From positions 109,865 through 173,864 of the forward strand of contig JADNRY010000129.1 in assembly GCA_015501585.1 (NCBI GenBank): 64,000 nt of DNA, written 5' to 3'. Both the position numbers and the translations under genes were made by a program. Under the pieces are notes generated by a model. It did not search any database. It worked only from the letters and a program-made list of their open reading frames with translations, and was not told where the DNA came from. The stretch comes from Rhodocollybia butyracea. Its lineage: Eukaryota; Basidiomycota; Agaricomycetes; Agaricales; Omphalotaceae. Shown here piece by piece: positions 14,917-28,199 of the stretch. Position 1 is the first letter of the stretch, and every line of letters starts with the position of its first letter.

Positions 14917-17900
14917 ATGTCCACGAATTCCAAGCCTGTACATGCACCTTCCAAACGCCCACCTCGAAAATCATCGCGACCAGCGACAGCTCCTGCGAAA
15001 GAAGATGTTGCTTTATTGCCTTCGCTCCAGAGTTCCGACAGGAAACAGCTTCACTTTTTGGCACCAAATAACTCCAATATGCAGACGCTGAATGAAGACG
15101 ATGCTGCGTCGGATAGTACAAATTCACTCCCCACAACGCCATTTGAACCGGCGATGGGCTTAGGGCTTGCAACGAGCACCAGCAATACAGGTTCGATGTA
15201 TGACACGCCTATGTTATACAAAGATTCGCCAGAAATCGTGTCATCGTCTTCGACATTATCGTCACTAACACAATCAACGTCAGCAATGAGCATGTACAAA
15301 CAATCAACAGCTTATGACTGGTCAGTGTTCATGTCGGCGTATGCGTCAGGCAGATGGGATCCACACAAGACTCCCAATCCTCCCGCAGGTGGCTCGCCTT
15401 CGATGCGGATGCTCGGAGCGATGCCAGTGGATATGGCGTCGACAAATATTGCATTGGCCGTGAATACAGGTTCAGGCGAAATTGACTCTGCTGAAATAGA
15501 TCAGGCAAGCTTAAGGACAACGACGGACAGAAATTCGCCATATCTTAAATCTGTCCCCACTCATCGGATGCGCAATTCATTTTCCACTTCCTCATCTTTG
15601 AGTAACTCACGAAAACATATATCCTCTGTGCCACTTGGATTAAGCCACAGCGCTGGCACCTCTAGTGCTGCTGTCGAGCCCCCGAACTCTTCGCAAAAAG
15701 CCAAAGGTGGCTTATTTCTCAATCTACCTAGTCTGGGCTTGGGACTAGACCCTTCGCCTATTGTATCCCCCCACAACGTCGCGTTACAGAGTAACGCACT
15801 ATATTCGAATTCGCATCATGATGAAGTCAGGTATACAAGGTAAGTTCGGCACATTTTGTTACGGCTGCGCTTCCTCATTTCCTTATTACAGCAAATACGT
15901 CACTCCCTCAGAATCAGCCGCACCTGCACCCCGTCCGACCCCACCCCTTCCGCTTTCACTCTCGAAATCGTCTCCCTCTTCCCAAGCCTCAATAACAGGT
16001 GGATATCCAGCGACTGCCACAGCCGGGAGTTTTACACCGTATCATCTTCCGGCCCAATTTCATCCAAACCATAATGCCAATGCAACACATCACAATGGAT
16101 CGAGTTCTAGTGCCACCTCGTCGTACCCACCAAAGACGCACTATGCCACTTCATCCTCTTCCTCCCGTCCAGCTCGCGACTTTAGATATCCCGACTTCCC
16201 TCACGCACCCGCAATCAACGCCGCTACCCTCCGTCTTGCCGGAACCCACGTTAACATCTCTCCTCTCGCTCTTCCAAGTCCGGAGCACGAGTTGACGGAT
16301 CCGATGAGGGCTGCTGTGATCGTTGACAGTTCTTCCGGAAGAGTTGCAAGGGATGCAAAGCTTGTTGTAACAGTCCCGGGGACAGTTCCAGATGATATAG
16401 ATAATATCAGCGAAGCAGTTGTGGTTAGGGGTGAAGACGGGAGTATGAGCGATGGAGTGTTGATCGATGATGAAGTGATTGAGAGGATGCATTCGCAGAG
16501 CTCGAATACAGATCTTAAAAAACTTGCCGCCTTTGAAGACGATGAGGCAGCTGGTAATAAAGCTTTTCATGATAGCGGTGGTCCTAGCCCCGAGTTCACG
16601 AACGATATTATGACTACTCCCGGGGGAACGAGGAGACGAATACGCATATCGCAGGAACTCAAAAAGTTTTGGGAGGGGACGATACCCACGCTGGGAGAGT
16701 TCAATTCGAGTTCGGTGTATTCTGGGATTGGTGGGATGTATGAGAAGGAGGCTCAACCGAAGGGAAAAACGCCAAAGAGACAATCTCCTGAAATAAGGAA
16801 GACGGAGGGCCATGATGATTATTTCACGAGGGGAAGGGAATTCTCAGTTGCCTCGTCGTCATCGCAAGCACGATTAGCAATGCCCGACCATATCCAAGGA
16901 GAGCTGGCAGATCCCACTGAATACGTTGACCAAGCAAAGCTTGTTTCATCTCCGGAACCAATCTCTCATCCCAGTGGCTCTTCATCTATGTCCATACCGG
17001 CCACGACCGTACCTCCAACCATCACCACTAGCTCAACCTCCATCCGAACCAACCCAGCGCCCCTTCTCACCTCATACTCTTTCCCCTACCCACACGCATA
17101 TGCAGCTATGCATCCTCATCTGACTGGGGCCATGACTGCACCTGCTACAGCTATGCCCTTATCATCCTCTGCTGACATTAACTCATCCACATCGACTCCT
17201 CCTCAGTCACGCTTCCCTCCTAATCCCAACCCCTACGCTCATATTCACCCTGATCTACCTACATCTGGTTTGGACACCAACATTTCCAGTCCTGGCATCC
17301 ATCGAAGAGCATCCCTTATGAGGCAGATTAGCGCCCCGTTACCTGTTGGGAGCGGGAGTAATGCGATTCTTGCGGGAACTTTGGCTATGGGTGGGAGTAT
17401 GGGTACGGGAGTGGGCATGCCTCCGCAGGTTCTACCATCGCTGAGTGAGGCGGAGAAAAGCGAGGTTGTAATGGAGCTGGGTGGAAGAGAAGGGTTAATA
17501 CGAAGGGCCAGTGGAGGGGATGCGGAAAGGGTTACTGAGACGCTGGAGGACACCGATTCTTCATTGTCGGCGTCGATGTCGAATAGTCAGAGTCTTCGTC
17601 AATCTTCCGTATCGTCCGAAGAAGAACCGCAAGAGCGTCAATTTAAAACCACCACTCCCGACTCTACGGCTAATATTACTTCTTCTCCCCCCGACGCCAA
17701 TATCGCCTCTGGGCCAATGTCGACTTCGACCTCTACCGCGACAGTCGAAGCCATGGGCGCCCTGATTAACGTTGGTCAGAGTCCCTCGATGCGAGCTGCG
17801 AAAGAGGAATACATGTTCAAAGAACTCGGGTACCTTGCCGCACCGATTCCTCCTGATGAGATGGAGAGGAGAAGAGCGTTGTATAAGTGAGTTACTTCGC

Positions 17901-20900
17901 ATCTTACAAGTAGTGGTTGATGCTCATTGCCTCTTCCTCGGTATAGATTCAACATCTGGCACACCGGCTCTGATCTCAACTTTGACCGGATTGCCCACCT
18001 AGCGAAGCTAGTCTTCAACACCAAGGGTGTGTTCATCAGTTTATTGGATGGGAATGAGCAGTGGTTTAAGTCGGAATGTGAGTCCAATATGCTAATTATT
18101 GTGAAAATTCATTGGGTATTCAATCTTTTTGTCTTCTTCCAGGGGGACTCAAAGTGGATTCCTGTGCTCGGCTGCATTCGTTTTGTGGCCATGCCATTTT
18201 ACAACGGTAGGCGGGCTTGAAATCGTGCTGCGCTGGTCGATGTGTCTAATTTTTTGTCTTTTTAGTGACGACGAGCCAATGGTCATTTTGGACACTCTCC
18301 AGGACTGGAGGTTTGCTAACAACGTATGAAGGGACAAGTTTTGATTCATACAATTGACTGACCATGTCCGTGCTTTCAGCCGCACGTCGTGAACTCACCC
18401 CACATTCGATTTTATGCCGGCGCGCCTCTTCGTACTCAGGATGGCCATAACATTGGAAGGTATATGGTTTTCCTTCTCTCAATCAACTTCTTTTGTTGAA
18501 TGCGTCCAGCCTTGCTGTTATCGATGATACTCGTCGAGATGAATTCACTCCAAGGCATCGGCATACACTCAAGGAGTTTGCAGCGATTGCGATGCGGGAG
18601 ATGGAGCTATGGAGGGACAAGGTCAGTTATCTCTTGCTGCTTTTCTTCGCATGTTGTTACTAATGCTCTCGTTGATAGATCCAACTCAGAATCCGTGATC
18701 GTATTCAGAATTCGGTTGGTGCTTTATCTGTAATCGTTGTGTAGGTATTGACCCTCTTTTGACCCTCTTCTCAGATGGAGCAGTTCAGCCGAGAGTGCTT
18801 GGAAATAGACATGGAACATCCTAGTCAACAGTCCCTAGAAAATGGGATTACTGATGGCCATTCAGCTCAATCTACTAACGCTAGCCCCAACCTTTCAATG
18901 ACCTCCTCAATGGACCGGGTCTACGACCGAGCAGCGAAACTTGTCCAACGCACACTCGACGTCGAAGGCGTCATCGTCATGGATGTGTCCCATTGCGAAG
19001 TACTTGAGAATATGTCCGGTGAAAGTACTATCAATGTGGTTATGCATCACGGTGATCCCGATGTCACTGAGACAACAACGAAGAGTTTGACTGCGGAGGA
19101 ATACGCCAAGCTGAATGCGTTCTTTGCGAAGTATCCGGATGGAAGAGTTAGTGAAGGGATTGTGCCTCCAAGCATAAGGCTATTCCTACCGACTACGAGA
19201 ATTCAATACGCGCTGAGTGAGTGTCGTCTGTTTGTTCATATCGTGTAACTTATGCTCGCAGCCGTTCCGATTTTCAACATTGACAAGAGACCATTCGCCC
19301 TTCTTTGTGCATACAATGTCTCTGATCATACTAAGCGATTCGTGAGTTGGCATTTTGGTTAATAATGATTGGCACTTATTGTTTGTGGCAGCTCGAAGGG
19401 CATGAGTTGTCCTATCTTCGAGCGATTGGTAGGCATTTCATACAAATGGAGCGTTCCCAATCTCATTATATTCCTCCTTCAAGGTGTCATCATTCTATCT
19501 GCGGTGCTCAAACGGAGGATGCTGCTTGCCGACAAGGCAAAGAGCTTGTTCATTTCAAAGTACTGTTTAATTTGCACTCGTATTCAACATACTCATATTT
19601 TCATCTCTACAGCATATCTCATGAACTTCGCACACCCCTGCACGGGGTGAGTTGTTCATTATCATCTAAACTTTAGTTACTAACTTCTACGCTAGATCCT
19701 GGCTGCTGCGGAACTCCTCGGCGAATCGGACTTGAACCATGCCCAAGAATCGTTCTTGCAGACAGTCAAAGCTTGCGGGACTTCTTTAGTCGAAACTGTT
19801 AATCATGTTCTTGATTTCACCAAGTTGAGTGGTAATTCGAAAGCCGGTGGTGTAGAGAACGTTATCATCCCCACTAAGTAAGTTTTGCGAATCTTGTTAG
19901 AATTCTAGACGTTGACAACTTACCATCGCGATCACAGAGTCGATTTAATGGAATTAATTGAAGAGGCTGTCGACGGATGTTGGATAGGACACCGCGCGCG
20001 CACCGCTACCATGGAGGATACAGGGATCGGTAGTGTGTATTCGCCCCCCGCAGAGGATGAGAATAAATTCAGAAAGCATGTTGAGGCCGTCATTGACATT
20101 GGCGATCGCCGAGAGGTATGTCATGAAATCTGGCCCGGTTTATGTTCCTTACCTCCTTTGATAACTTTAGGGCTGGTTGCTCAGGTGTGAGAAGGGCGGA
20201 ATTAGGAGAGTCCTAATGAACGTCTTTGGCAACAGTCTGAAGTTCACCTCGGATGGATTTGTTCACGTTGTGTTGAGGCAGCTACCGCTGGCAGAAGGAG
20301 ATCCTCCCAATAAGATTAAGATAGAGTTGTCGGTGCATGATACAGGAAAGGTATAATCAAGTTACAGCACTTGACAACCCGCCGCTAATATTACTCTAAC
20401 AGGGTATTAGCCAAAATTTCCTGAAGGCATGTAGGTTTACATATTTTGAACATAGCTTTGCTAACAGTCGTCACAGAACCAACTCTTCCATCCTTTTTCG
20501 CAAGAAAATCCGTTGCAAACAGGGACTGGTTTGGGTCTTGCCATTGTAAACAGCATCGTAACTTCTGATAGTGTTGGAGGCAAAGTTGACGTTTGGAGCG
20601 AAGAGAATGTCGGAACAGAAATCAAGGTCACGTTCTTGACTGAAGTCGCTGAAACTGGCGAAAATCCGGAGATGGGAGCTCTGAAACTAGACGACTTCCA
20701 TCCTCCGCCATCAGTATCCCTTGTTGGATTCGAAAGCGACCATCGAGGAATCCAGCTTCTTCATTCTGTTCTCAAAACATATATGACGACCTGGTGGGGT
20801 CTAGAAATACAGGAGGACGAAAATGAGCTAGGAAACATCGTCGTGCTCAACGAAGATGTCAAATTGGTTGTGGAGGCAACTAGTAGACGCGACACGAGTC

Positions 20901-21917
20901 GTCCTTTCATCGTTCTATCAGCGTCAAGAGGCAACCCCATTATATTGTCTGTTGCTCATGAATATGAACTCATCGGCGGCTTTTGTCGCATCATCTACAA
21001 ACCCGGGGGACCGTCACGCATACGATCTGCACTTCGTCTGTGTTTACATGCTCTGAAGATTGGAGCCCAAAACGGAGACGCTTCTACAAAGGAGGAACAG
21101 CGAGTTATCCAACAATCGTCTGCAGCATTGTTAGCTGCTAATCTCACATATCCTCGCCGATACTCTGAAGACTCGCGCCGTGGTACACCCCGACCATCCA
21201 TGAGTCCTCGAAGCACAACGGTACATCCAACCACATTCTCTTCATGGACACTGGCTTCTTCAAGTGTTCCGGAAGAGAAGCCTGCAACTCCAGATCCCGA
21301 TAACAATGAACCAACTATCACCTTGGACTCAGGCGGGACCCTTCTGAAGTCGTCGATTGGATCTATTGAAACGAAAGCACCAAAATTCAGGGTGCTGGTC
21401 ATCGAAGACAATTTAATACTTCGAACGCTCATGTAAGTGCTCTAAACCAGCGTATGATTCACAGTAAATCATGTATGTTTTCAGTGTCAAGTGGTTGACT
21501 AAGAAAGGCTACGATTTCCGGGATGCCGTTGATGGTCGAGATGGGGTCAATGTCTACACGAACGATGGACCATTCGAGTGCGTCGTATCAAACGACTTTT
21601 ACAAGGACTTGCTAATCACATTCACAGTATCGTTCTCCTAGACCTTTCGATGCCCGTGCTGGATGGTATTGGTGCCACAGCAGAAATACGGAAGATCGAG
21701 ACTAGCTATAGAGGGAAACAACGTTGCCGAATTCTCGCTTTGACTGGTATGTCGTCTTTGGACGACAAGCGAAGGGCGTTCGATGCAGGGGTTGATGGAT
21801 AGTACGTTTTTCGTCACGTCAGTGCCGTCATCTTCTGACCACTTTCTTCATAGCTTGGTCAAACCAGTGCCATTTAGCACACTGAACGAAGTCTTTCACA
21901 AACTAGGCATATCATGA
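14917..21917 (+). CDS. GAF-domain hybrid histidine kinase with C-terminal receiver
   Basis: Cytoplasmic two-component sensor. Twenty-one exons give a continuous frame of 1,972 aa (exon 1 14917-15839, exon 2 15892-17886, last exon 21854-21917). The first 970 residues are low-complexity Ser/Pro/Thr-rich with no recognised domain. A GAF sensor follows (about 973-1130, KFNIWHTGSDLNFDRIAHL), then a second GAF-like region (to about 1340, MDRVYDRAAKLVQRTLDVEGV). Next come the phospho-acceptor H box ISHELRTPLHG (His about 1349), N box MNVFGNSLKFT, G1 DTGKGIS, F box LFHPFSQ and G2 GTGLGLAIV. The receiver has VLVIEDN, the phospho-acceptor Asp about 1899 in VLLDLSMPVLDG, and VKP Lys about 1955. All catalytic boxes are present. 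No membrane segment was seen. The start is the first ATG in the open frame. The intron after 20426 has a GC donor. The signal would pass through a histidine phosphotransfer protein to response regulators; the stimulus is unknown. Confidence 0.88.
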
Positions 21918-22163
21918 CAATAAGTTGTTGGATTTCGTGCTTATCTTTTTCTGGGCTCAACCCACCATTTCTGTAGCATTATATCTCCTCCCTCACCTTT
22001 TCCATTCTCTTAGAATCCTCGTCTTGGCCTGCAACTGTAACTTCGTATCATACCTTTGTCATATATTGTTCGTAAGTACTTACTCTCAACGGTGGGTGTA
22101 TCCCGATTCGCGTACTGAATATAATCATTCGTAAATCCAACACAATGTATTCAACTAAAGATC

Positions 22164-24484
22164 TCAAGCCCTTGCGCCGCCCCAGGCTACAGTCTTGGGC
22201 TTCTTTTGAGCTTCAGGCGGCGGTGCGGCAACGGTAGCCGGTTTAGGCTTGGGAAGAGGGGACGCCCGAATCTCATCCAAAACCCGCTGCGAGCGCTCAG
22301 TATTTTTTATGAACCACCCTGCGTAACGCCTTCCGACAGTGCTTTCGGCAATGTGAATCGTGTTCTGGGCAAAAAAGATATAAGCAGTGAAAAAAAGGTA
22401 GGAGAGAACACATACATCATCGATAACAAAATTTAGGTCGCTGGTCGAGATCATCTCTCCCTCCAGTAAGCTTCCCTTAGCAGCTGCAACTGCTGAAGAA
22501 GCCTCCTTCCCTTTGTCCGTGATTCCTTGAGCCTACAAAGAATGAATCACATCAGGGGCGGGGAACGCAAAAAACCAGCTGAAGGAACGTACAGGAACCA
22601 CCCGACTCACGCTCCTGCTGTTCTGCTTGAGTACCATCATCTCCTGGATGGCCTCTTCCGCTTCCAAATCCTCAGCGGTCTCTTCCCTGTTTGACTCGCT
22701 GAGCTTAGCCAAATCCAAGAACGAACTGAGCTTCTCGGTAGTGAGCGAAGTGTAGAGGTGGAGGAATGAACGTAAAGTAGGAAGAGGAGATTGCGCCGCG
22801 GCAGAGGAGAGGAAGAGCCGGAGGTGGCGCTGAGTAGGATCTGATGCTAGAGCACCTGTTCAATGCAGTTAGCATTCATAGACAGTGAATAAAGGAGAAA
22901 CTAACCTTCTCCGGAGTCAGCAGTTTCAGCGCTGAGCATTAACCCGATGGTCTCCGGATCGTGGTACGGAGGTGAGTTGGCGTTGATGAATTTGGGACAA
23001 GCGTAAAGGAAGAGCTCCTCGAAAGCACCAAGGGTATCCCCTCCGCCCCTGCTCATCCTACCCATCTGTTCACCATACCTCTCCTTTGCCGTGTTGGTGA
23101 TGTTATCGTCAAGTCTAGTGAATGGTGACCCGGGCAGGACGAGAGAGTGACACATGGCGTACAACGCCAGTGTTCGATCGGCAGTTTTAGCGATCTGGTC
23201 ATACTGGTCCTTTCGCTCGTATCCACCGTATCCCCGCATACGCTGCATTCGCTGGAAAAAGTTCAAGACGGTGACAAAAGTACGAATAGCGTCTGGGTAT
23301 CGTCTAAGCATCATGTAGCAAAATCCCACATAGTAATGCGTTGATATATGGGTGGCTGGAAGCGTAGGGAGGGCGGTAATGGATGGTTTGTTAGCTTTGG
23401 CGCCAAAGCTGGACCCACCGAGGAGAAATTCGCCAACTTGGTCCATGACTTTGAGGGCGAGGGTAAAGTCACCAAGAAGGACGTGGACACGAAGAAGACC
23501 GAGGACGGAGAAGTATCCCAGAGAACGGTACAGCGGGAGGGCGGTGTAGGGAGAAATGGATTCTCTGTACAAGATTATTAGCAGAGAAAACTAGTCGTGT
23601 ATTGGGAACTTACGCAATTTCCTCTGCAGTTCTAGCTCCTCCCTTACCCTGTTCTTCCTTGAGAGCAATGATGTACTCATTGATTTTAGATTTTTGAATA
23701 AGCGAATAAAGCACGTTGAGGACAGAGTACGAGGACCATACACCTGTTCCGTCCGCGAGCATCAAGATCTCATCATCTGTCTTGGACTTGACCTTCGAGC
23801 GCCAGGAGCAGAAGACCTGAAACTGGTAGATGAACTCGTCGATGATATCCCATAACCACTGCTCTGGAAGTACTAAATCTACTGGGGCAGGTTCATCGGA
23901 TTCGTCATCCGCTGAACTGGGAGAATTGAGTAGATAGTTGAACAGCTCGCAAGAGTTTTCATAAGAGTGAAAACGATCATCAATATTCGGATGAAGACGA
24001 GAGTAGACGTGGCGGTAATACAGATCGCGGTAAAGGACAAGGAAAATATGGATTTGGTCTTCAGTTGCTTCATTCGAAGACAACAACGGTGCAATTATTT
24101 CTGGTTCCGGCCATTCCGTACGCGCGTAGAATTTCTCGGTAAGCTTTGGGAACGTTGTTGTGTAGAACATCGTGATTGAAGGCAAATCATGATTAAGTAT
24201 TGCTTGCTGGAAAGACACGATAAACTGTCTCCAAATAATCATTAGATTATTTCATGTAAGGCAACATTGTTACCTACACTTTTGACGACATCTGGAACAG
24301 CAGCTAGGGCCGCCATATGTTGTTGAATAGCCAGAAAAGGCTCGAGTTGTTCCATCTGCGCTCCGAGCTGGTCATAAACTGCTGAATTTTGGCCTTGTTG
24401 GGCATACATCGAGAGCTGAACGTCAACAGCCTCGGCCAAGTCTTCATCCATATCCGCGGTTGACCATAGCGTTGCGCGCGACAT
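22164..24484 (-). CDS. eIF3l: Eukaryotic translation initiation factor 3 subunit L
   Basis: Core subunit of the eIF3 complex, which helps recruit mRNA and initiator tRNA to the 40S ribosome. The start [16 protein letters not shown] opens a PCI-type protein. Characteristic family segments occur in order: [61 protein letters not shown], then the PCI region [66 protein letters not shown] and [13 protein letters not shown]. The end, [19 protein letters not shown], matches the winged-helix tail, followed by a fungal Pro/Lys/Ala-rich extension ending AWGGARA. The first intron is phase 0 after VVKS, and splice frames fit throughout. It is a single-copy housekeeping gene. A telo-box-like repeat lies just upstream of the ATG. 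Confidence 0.92.
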
Positions 24485-24518
24485 TTTATTGGAAGGAGGA
24501 AAAAAAGATGAGTGAACC

Positions 24519-24530
24519 TTAGGGTTAGGG
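24519..24530. promoter_or_regulatory. Telo-box-like TTAGGGTTAGGG upstream of eIF3L
   Basis: Two exact telomere-type hexamers about 35 bp before the eIF3L start codon (CCCTAACCCTAA on the coding strand). Telo-box motifs bound by Myb/TRF-type factors (Tbf1 and relatives) are known in promoters of translation genes in fungi and plants. Use here is inference. Confidence 0.45.
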
Positions 24531-25976
24531 TCACAATCTGAGATTAGCGCCGAGCGTCTATTCATATCTGTCCCAGAAGGATCAACTCGAAATGGCCAGA
24601 AAACTATGGAGCCATGCTTATGGAATCGACCTAGATCAAATGCATAACGGCTCGAGCCCAAGTACCTCATGCAGACTAGAGATATAGAGGAATGACGCAA
24701 TTGCGTTCCAGAGAAGGAAACCCGGCGCAGTCTCATTAAAACCTCAGAGCCTTGTTCAAGTAAAAAGAACGGTACAATTGACTCGAAAGCGCAAGTTACG
24801 ATGCGTAGAATCCTGGCCCAGACTCATTGTCCTCTCATGCCGCGAGGTTGGCGAAGTTGAAGTCGGTTGAATGGGAATGGACTCGGTGAAACTACTGCTG
24901 CCGTTGGGTCTCGTTGGGGGTGATGAAGGGTTTACTTTCATTGTCAAGGAAGAAGAGTTTCAAGAGTTCTATATCGGTCTGTATCATTATATCGGTCCGT
25001 ATCATTATACCAGTCTCTCAGTTGTATACACAGACTGTCTCGCCTTCGAAATCGTCGCCTATTAATTGCAGCTTGATGCCACATGATATATTTCGTTTCA
25101 AACAAAGGCCCGTCGATTAAGTATTGGCGGATTCCATACTATTTCATACCTCACTAACCTCGGGCACAGGCGCAGTGGCGATTATAGGCCAACAGTTCAT
25201 TAGCGTTGCATAGGTAATCGGGATCTTCAGGAAACTCGAACCATGAATACATGACTAGTGACTACCGGAGGGATAGGTCGATGACCAGTCGGTGGAGTAG
25301 GGGATCGTGGCGTTCCGGGCCGGAGTTCGCCGTCAGTATATAGCCTTTCATGCATGTACGTAGCTACTCAGTTGTATTCACTCATGTTCTCTACGATTAC
25401 TTCTCACTGAGGTTGGGGTCTCCCACCTCATCGGTGTCTTCGGGATGAGATGAATACGGAACTATCATCATCCAGCAGCGAATTACTTCTATCCATGCGC
25501 TCAGCTTCGTGTCTTGGTGTATGGCTGCGGAAAGCTGAACAACCGAAGTTGTAGATTAGAGGCAGATCATCATACATGTACAGTTAATGCCAACTTTTCC
25601 AAGCGTGGCTTGCTTCGAACCGGCGGTCAAATCTTGAACCGTGCCGAGTATGCGTCCTTCCAACGGCGACTGTATGATCGCACCTAAGAGTGTAGCGTTC
25701 GTGTGGCTCGGGGACGAAGAAGATATATCAGGAGATCTGTTGATCGAGTCCTGATTGACGTGGGCAATGAGATTCCTCATCAACTGCACGATAGCGAGAA
25801 TAACGGGTGGCTATTCTCGGGGTGAGCAGAAGGAGGAGGTAGGTATTTCACCAAATGCATACTGCCTACTAAATATTGATATAAATCTGATGACTTGCAG
25901 ATGCAGATATGAGCGCTTTACTTTATCGCCGCCATGTCAATACAACATCAAGAGACTTCGAGTATTAAAAAGACAG
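24531..25976. other. Intergenic, no gene recognised
   Basis: Spacer upstream of eIF3L and downstream of the orphan gene, with only short unrelated open frames. A short tandem ATCGGTCYGTATCATTATA repeat lies near 24973-25010. Confidence 0.4.
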
Positions 25977-28160
25977 TTATAGATGATGTGGTATCGACGC
26001 TGCTCTACCATACACGTTCAGGAACGACTCGCAGTAGAACATCGCTAAGTTAAATTCTATACGCTCCACATGTCCTCGATGGTTATGCGCTGAACTTTCC
26101 TCCGGAAATTGATCCAGTAGCTCTACAGGCTTTACACCCTGCCAAGTTCTCATCACCTTGTGAAGGATCTGGAGGAACGGCAGCCTATCCATCACACAGG
26201 TTGCCCCCAGCCCTTTGTTTGCTTCTGTGACGACGTCCACCTTATTCCCCAAACCTACCCAACACTGATTCAGTAACGCATGTCGGTCGGTCCAGGTCAT
26301 CCCGCTGCCATCTAGAATCCCATCCAGGGCTTCAAGCTCATGTCGGAAATTGAACTCGCACAGTTCCCACACAATCGCCTTCGCTATCTCGGCATCTGGT
26401 AGTCCAACACTCGTGATCAATTCGCCCGCCCAATATATAGGAGCATCCATGAACGAGCTAGCCTTATCCATCCCGAATGAGTGCTCCAGTACGTCCCGCA
26501 TTTCACCGTGCCGTGTACCACTCCTTGTCGTTGATTTTGCACCTGTGTGGAGTCCACCACTGACATCGAGGAGGCTCCTCCAGCATTTATTCGAGAGCTT
26601 GACTGGCTGCGCCTGGGGACTACGTAGCCTGCTGAGAACAGCATCACGGACCCTCAGCCACGACTTGAACAAGGTTGCAACGATATGTTCTTGCGCTGGT
26701 GATACAATGCAACGAGGAGGGGGAACGACAAAACCTCCATCAATAACATTATCCCGTGGAGGCACCGAATTTCGAGAGGCGAGTACACTGAGTGCCTTGG
26801 CCCAAGCTGCTACGGCTTTGGGCATAAGAGGACTTGTGGGAGCCATGAACGTTACTCCCAACGAACTTTTCGCAATGGCCTTTGTTGGTTTGTAGTCCAG
26901 TTTTCGTTTCAACACTAAAAAAGGTCGAACATCAGATTCGCTACTGAAAATATACACTATTGGACATACGAGTAGAGCGCTGAGCTACAACCTTCTCTGA
27001 GACTCCAGTACTACGCCATTGTGCCCCTCTATCTGAAGATCCTTTGGGAGAAGGCTCTGATAGACCAAAAAGGGATGGAGTTCGGAAATGTGACTTCATG
27101 TACCTCGCCATTGCACTGTATCGTTCGGTTTTGTTGGCTAACCCAATGTAGATTATCTCGTTGGACGGCTCCTCGTCAGCACAATTCAGGAAATACCCTG
27201 TGTGTAACTTGATCCTCTGAGACGGGTCTTCCAGAATTACATTTGCCAGCTTATCCACCCGTGGGTTGGGACAGTCAGCCAAAGCACGAACCAACCAGAG
27301 AGGGACACCCGCATGGAAAAGTACATCTGCATCTTCGGCTTTTTCTACGAATGCACCCATCAAATCCTGCACTGCGTGTACCTTTTTGCGCTGCTTGGCA
27401 TCAAGTACTCTGGTCTTCCACTGATTGCTTAGCCAGCGAAGTCGGGCATCTAATTCCAGTACATGACGCTGAATGACTCTTATACGCAGCATACACTGTT
27501 CTAGTGTTGCTGGTATGTCCAAATGATTCAGCTCTAGCTGCAAAGCCCATGCTCCTTCAGCAACAAATTTATCTGTCCTACTATCGTCACGTATGTTATC
27601 GAGTACATTTTTAGCCATGGGTTTTATCGACTCAGCCAAGTCCTCTTTCACCACACCCAGATCAATGCGGGGGCTAGAAGTGTCCTTTTTGATGAAGTGT
27701 TCATTCCTTGGAACAAGCCAGGCTGGATAGAACTTGTTTCGGAGATCAACTTGAGGTGTAAGGATAAGGGCTAGATGTGGGGTAGACCACGAAAACGGCT
27801 GAGGGTAGTATAATGGGTCATCTTGCCCAAAATGTCTTTCTCGCCGAAGCCGTACTCGACACATGTTTAGAGGAGGTGCATACAAGTAGTTCACGTTTGG
27901 TGACGTTAGTAGTATGTCGTCTTTTAGCAAAGACCCAACACAACCATCGAAGTACTTTAAGTCTAACCTCGCACTTGTCAGATATTCAGAATAGGTCTCA
28001 CAAGCCTCTTACCTGATCCAATTTTTGCGAACTGAAGCAGGACTTCGGGATTATTCTGGAAGTTTTTGTATGTCAAGGTCACTGGCCCCATTCTACACAC
28101 CTTGAACATTAATCGCCTCTCTCGAAACACCCAGTAAATGATATCTGACCTTCGCGATTG
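25977..28160 (-). CDS. Orphan multi-exon protein of unknown function
   Basis: At least three exons join in frame. A 5' exon ends near 28013 (NNPEVLLQFAKIGS). A large exon follows from an acceptor near 27964 to about 26968, including YFDGCVG, CRVRLRRERHFGQDDPLYY and ELNHLDIPATLEQCMLRIR. After a phase-1 intron the last exon begins LLKRKLDYKP and ends GRAASIPHHL. Together about 700 residues. No signal peptide, membrane segment or catalytic motif is evident. The middle is basic and helical (LRWLSNQWKTRVLDAKQRKKV). I recognise no named domain. Such long lineage-specific proteins are common in mushroom genomes and may be host genes or old mobile-element passengers. The 5' end is uncertain: the upstream open frame runs to 28199 but the first ATG may lie further away. 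Confidence 0.55.
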
Positions 28161-28199
28161 CAATAGGATTTTTTTAAAAAAAATATCAACCAGAAACAC

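Noticed and set aside
16151..16813. 220-codon minus-strand open frame
   Set aside because: Lies entirely inside exon 2 of the histidine kinase, and its composition mirrors the coding strand; no independent gene signals.
26350..26895. 181-codon plus-strand open frame
   Set aside because: Antisense to the long orphan-protein exon, with no splice partners or domain.
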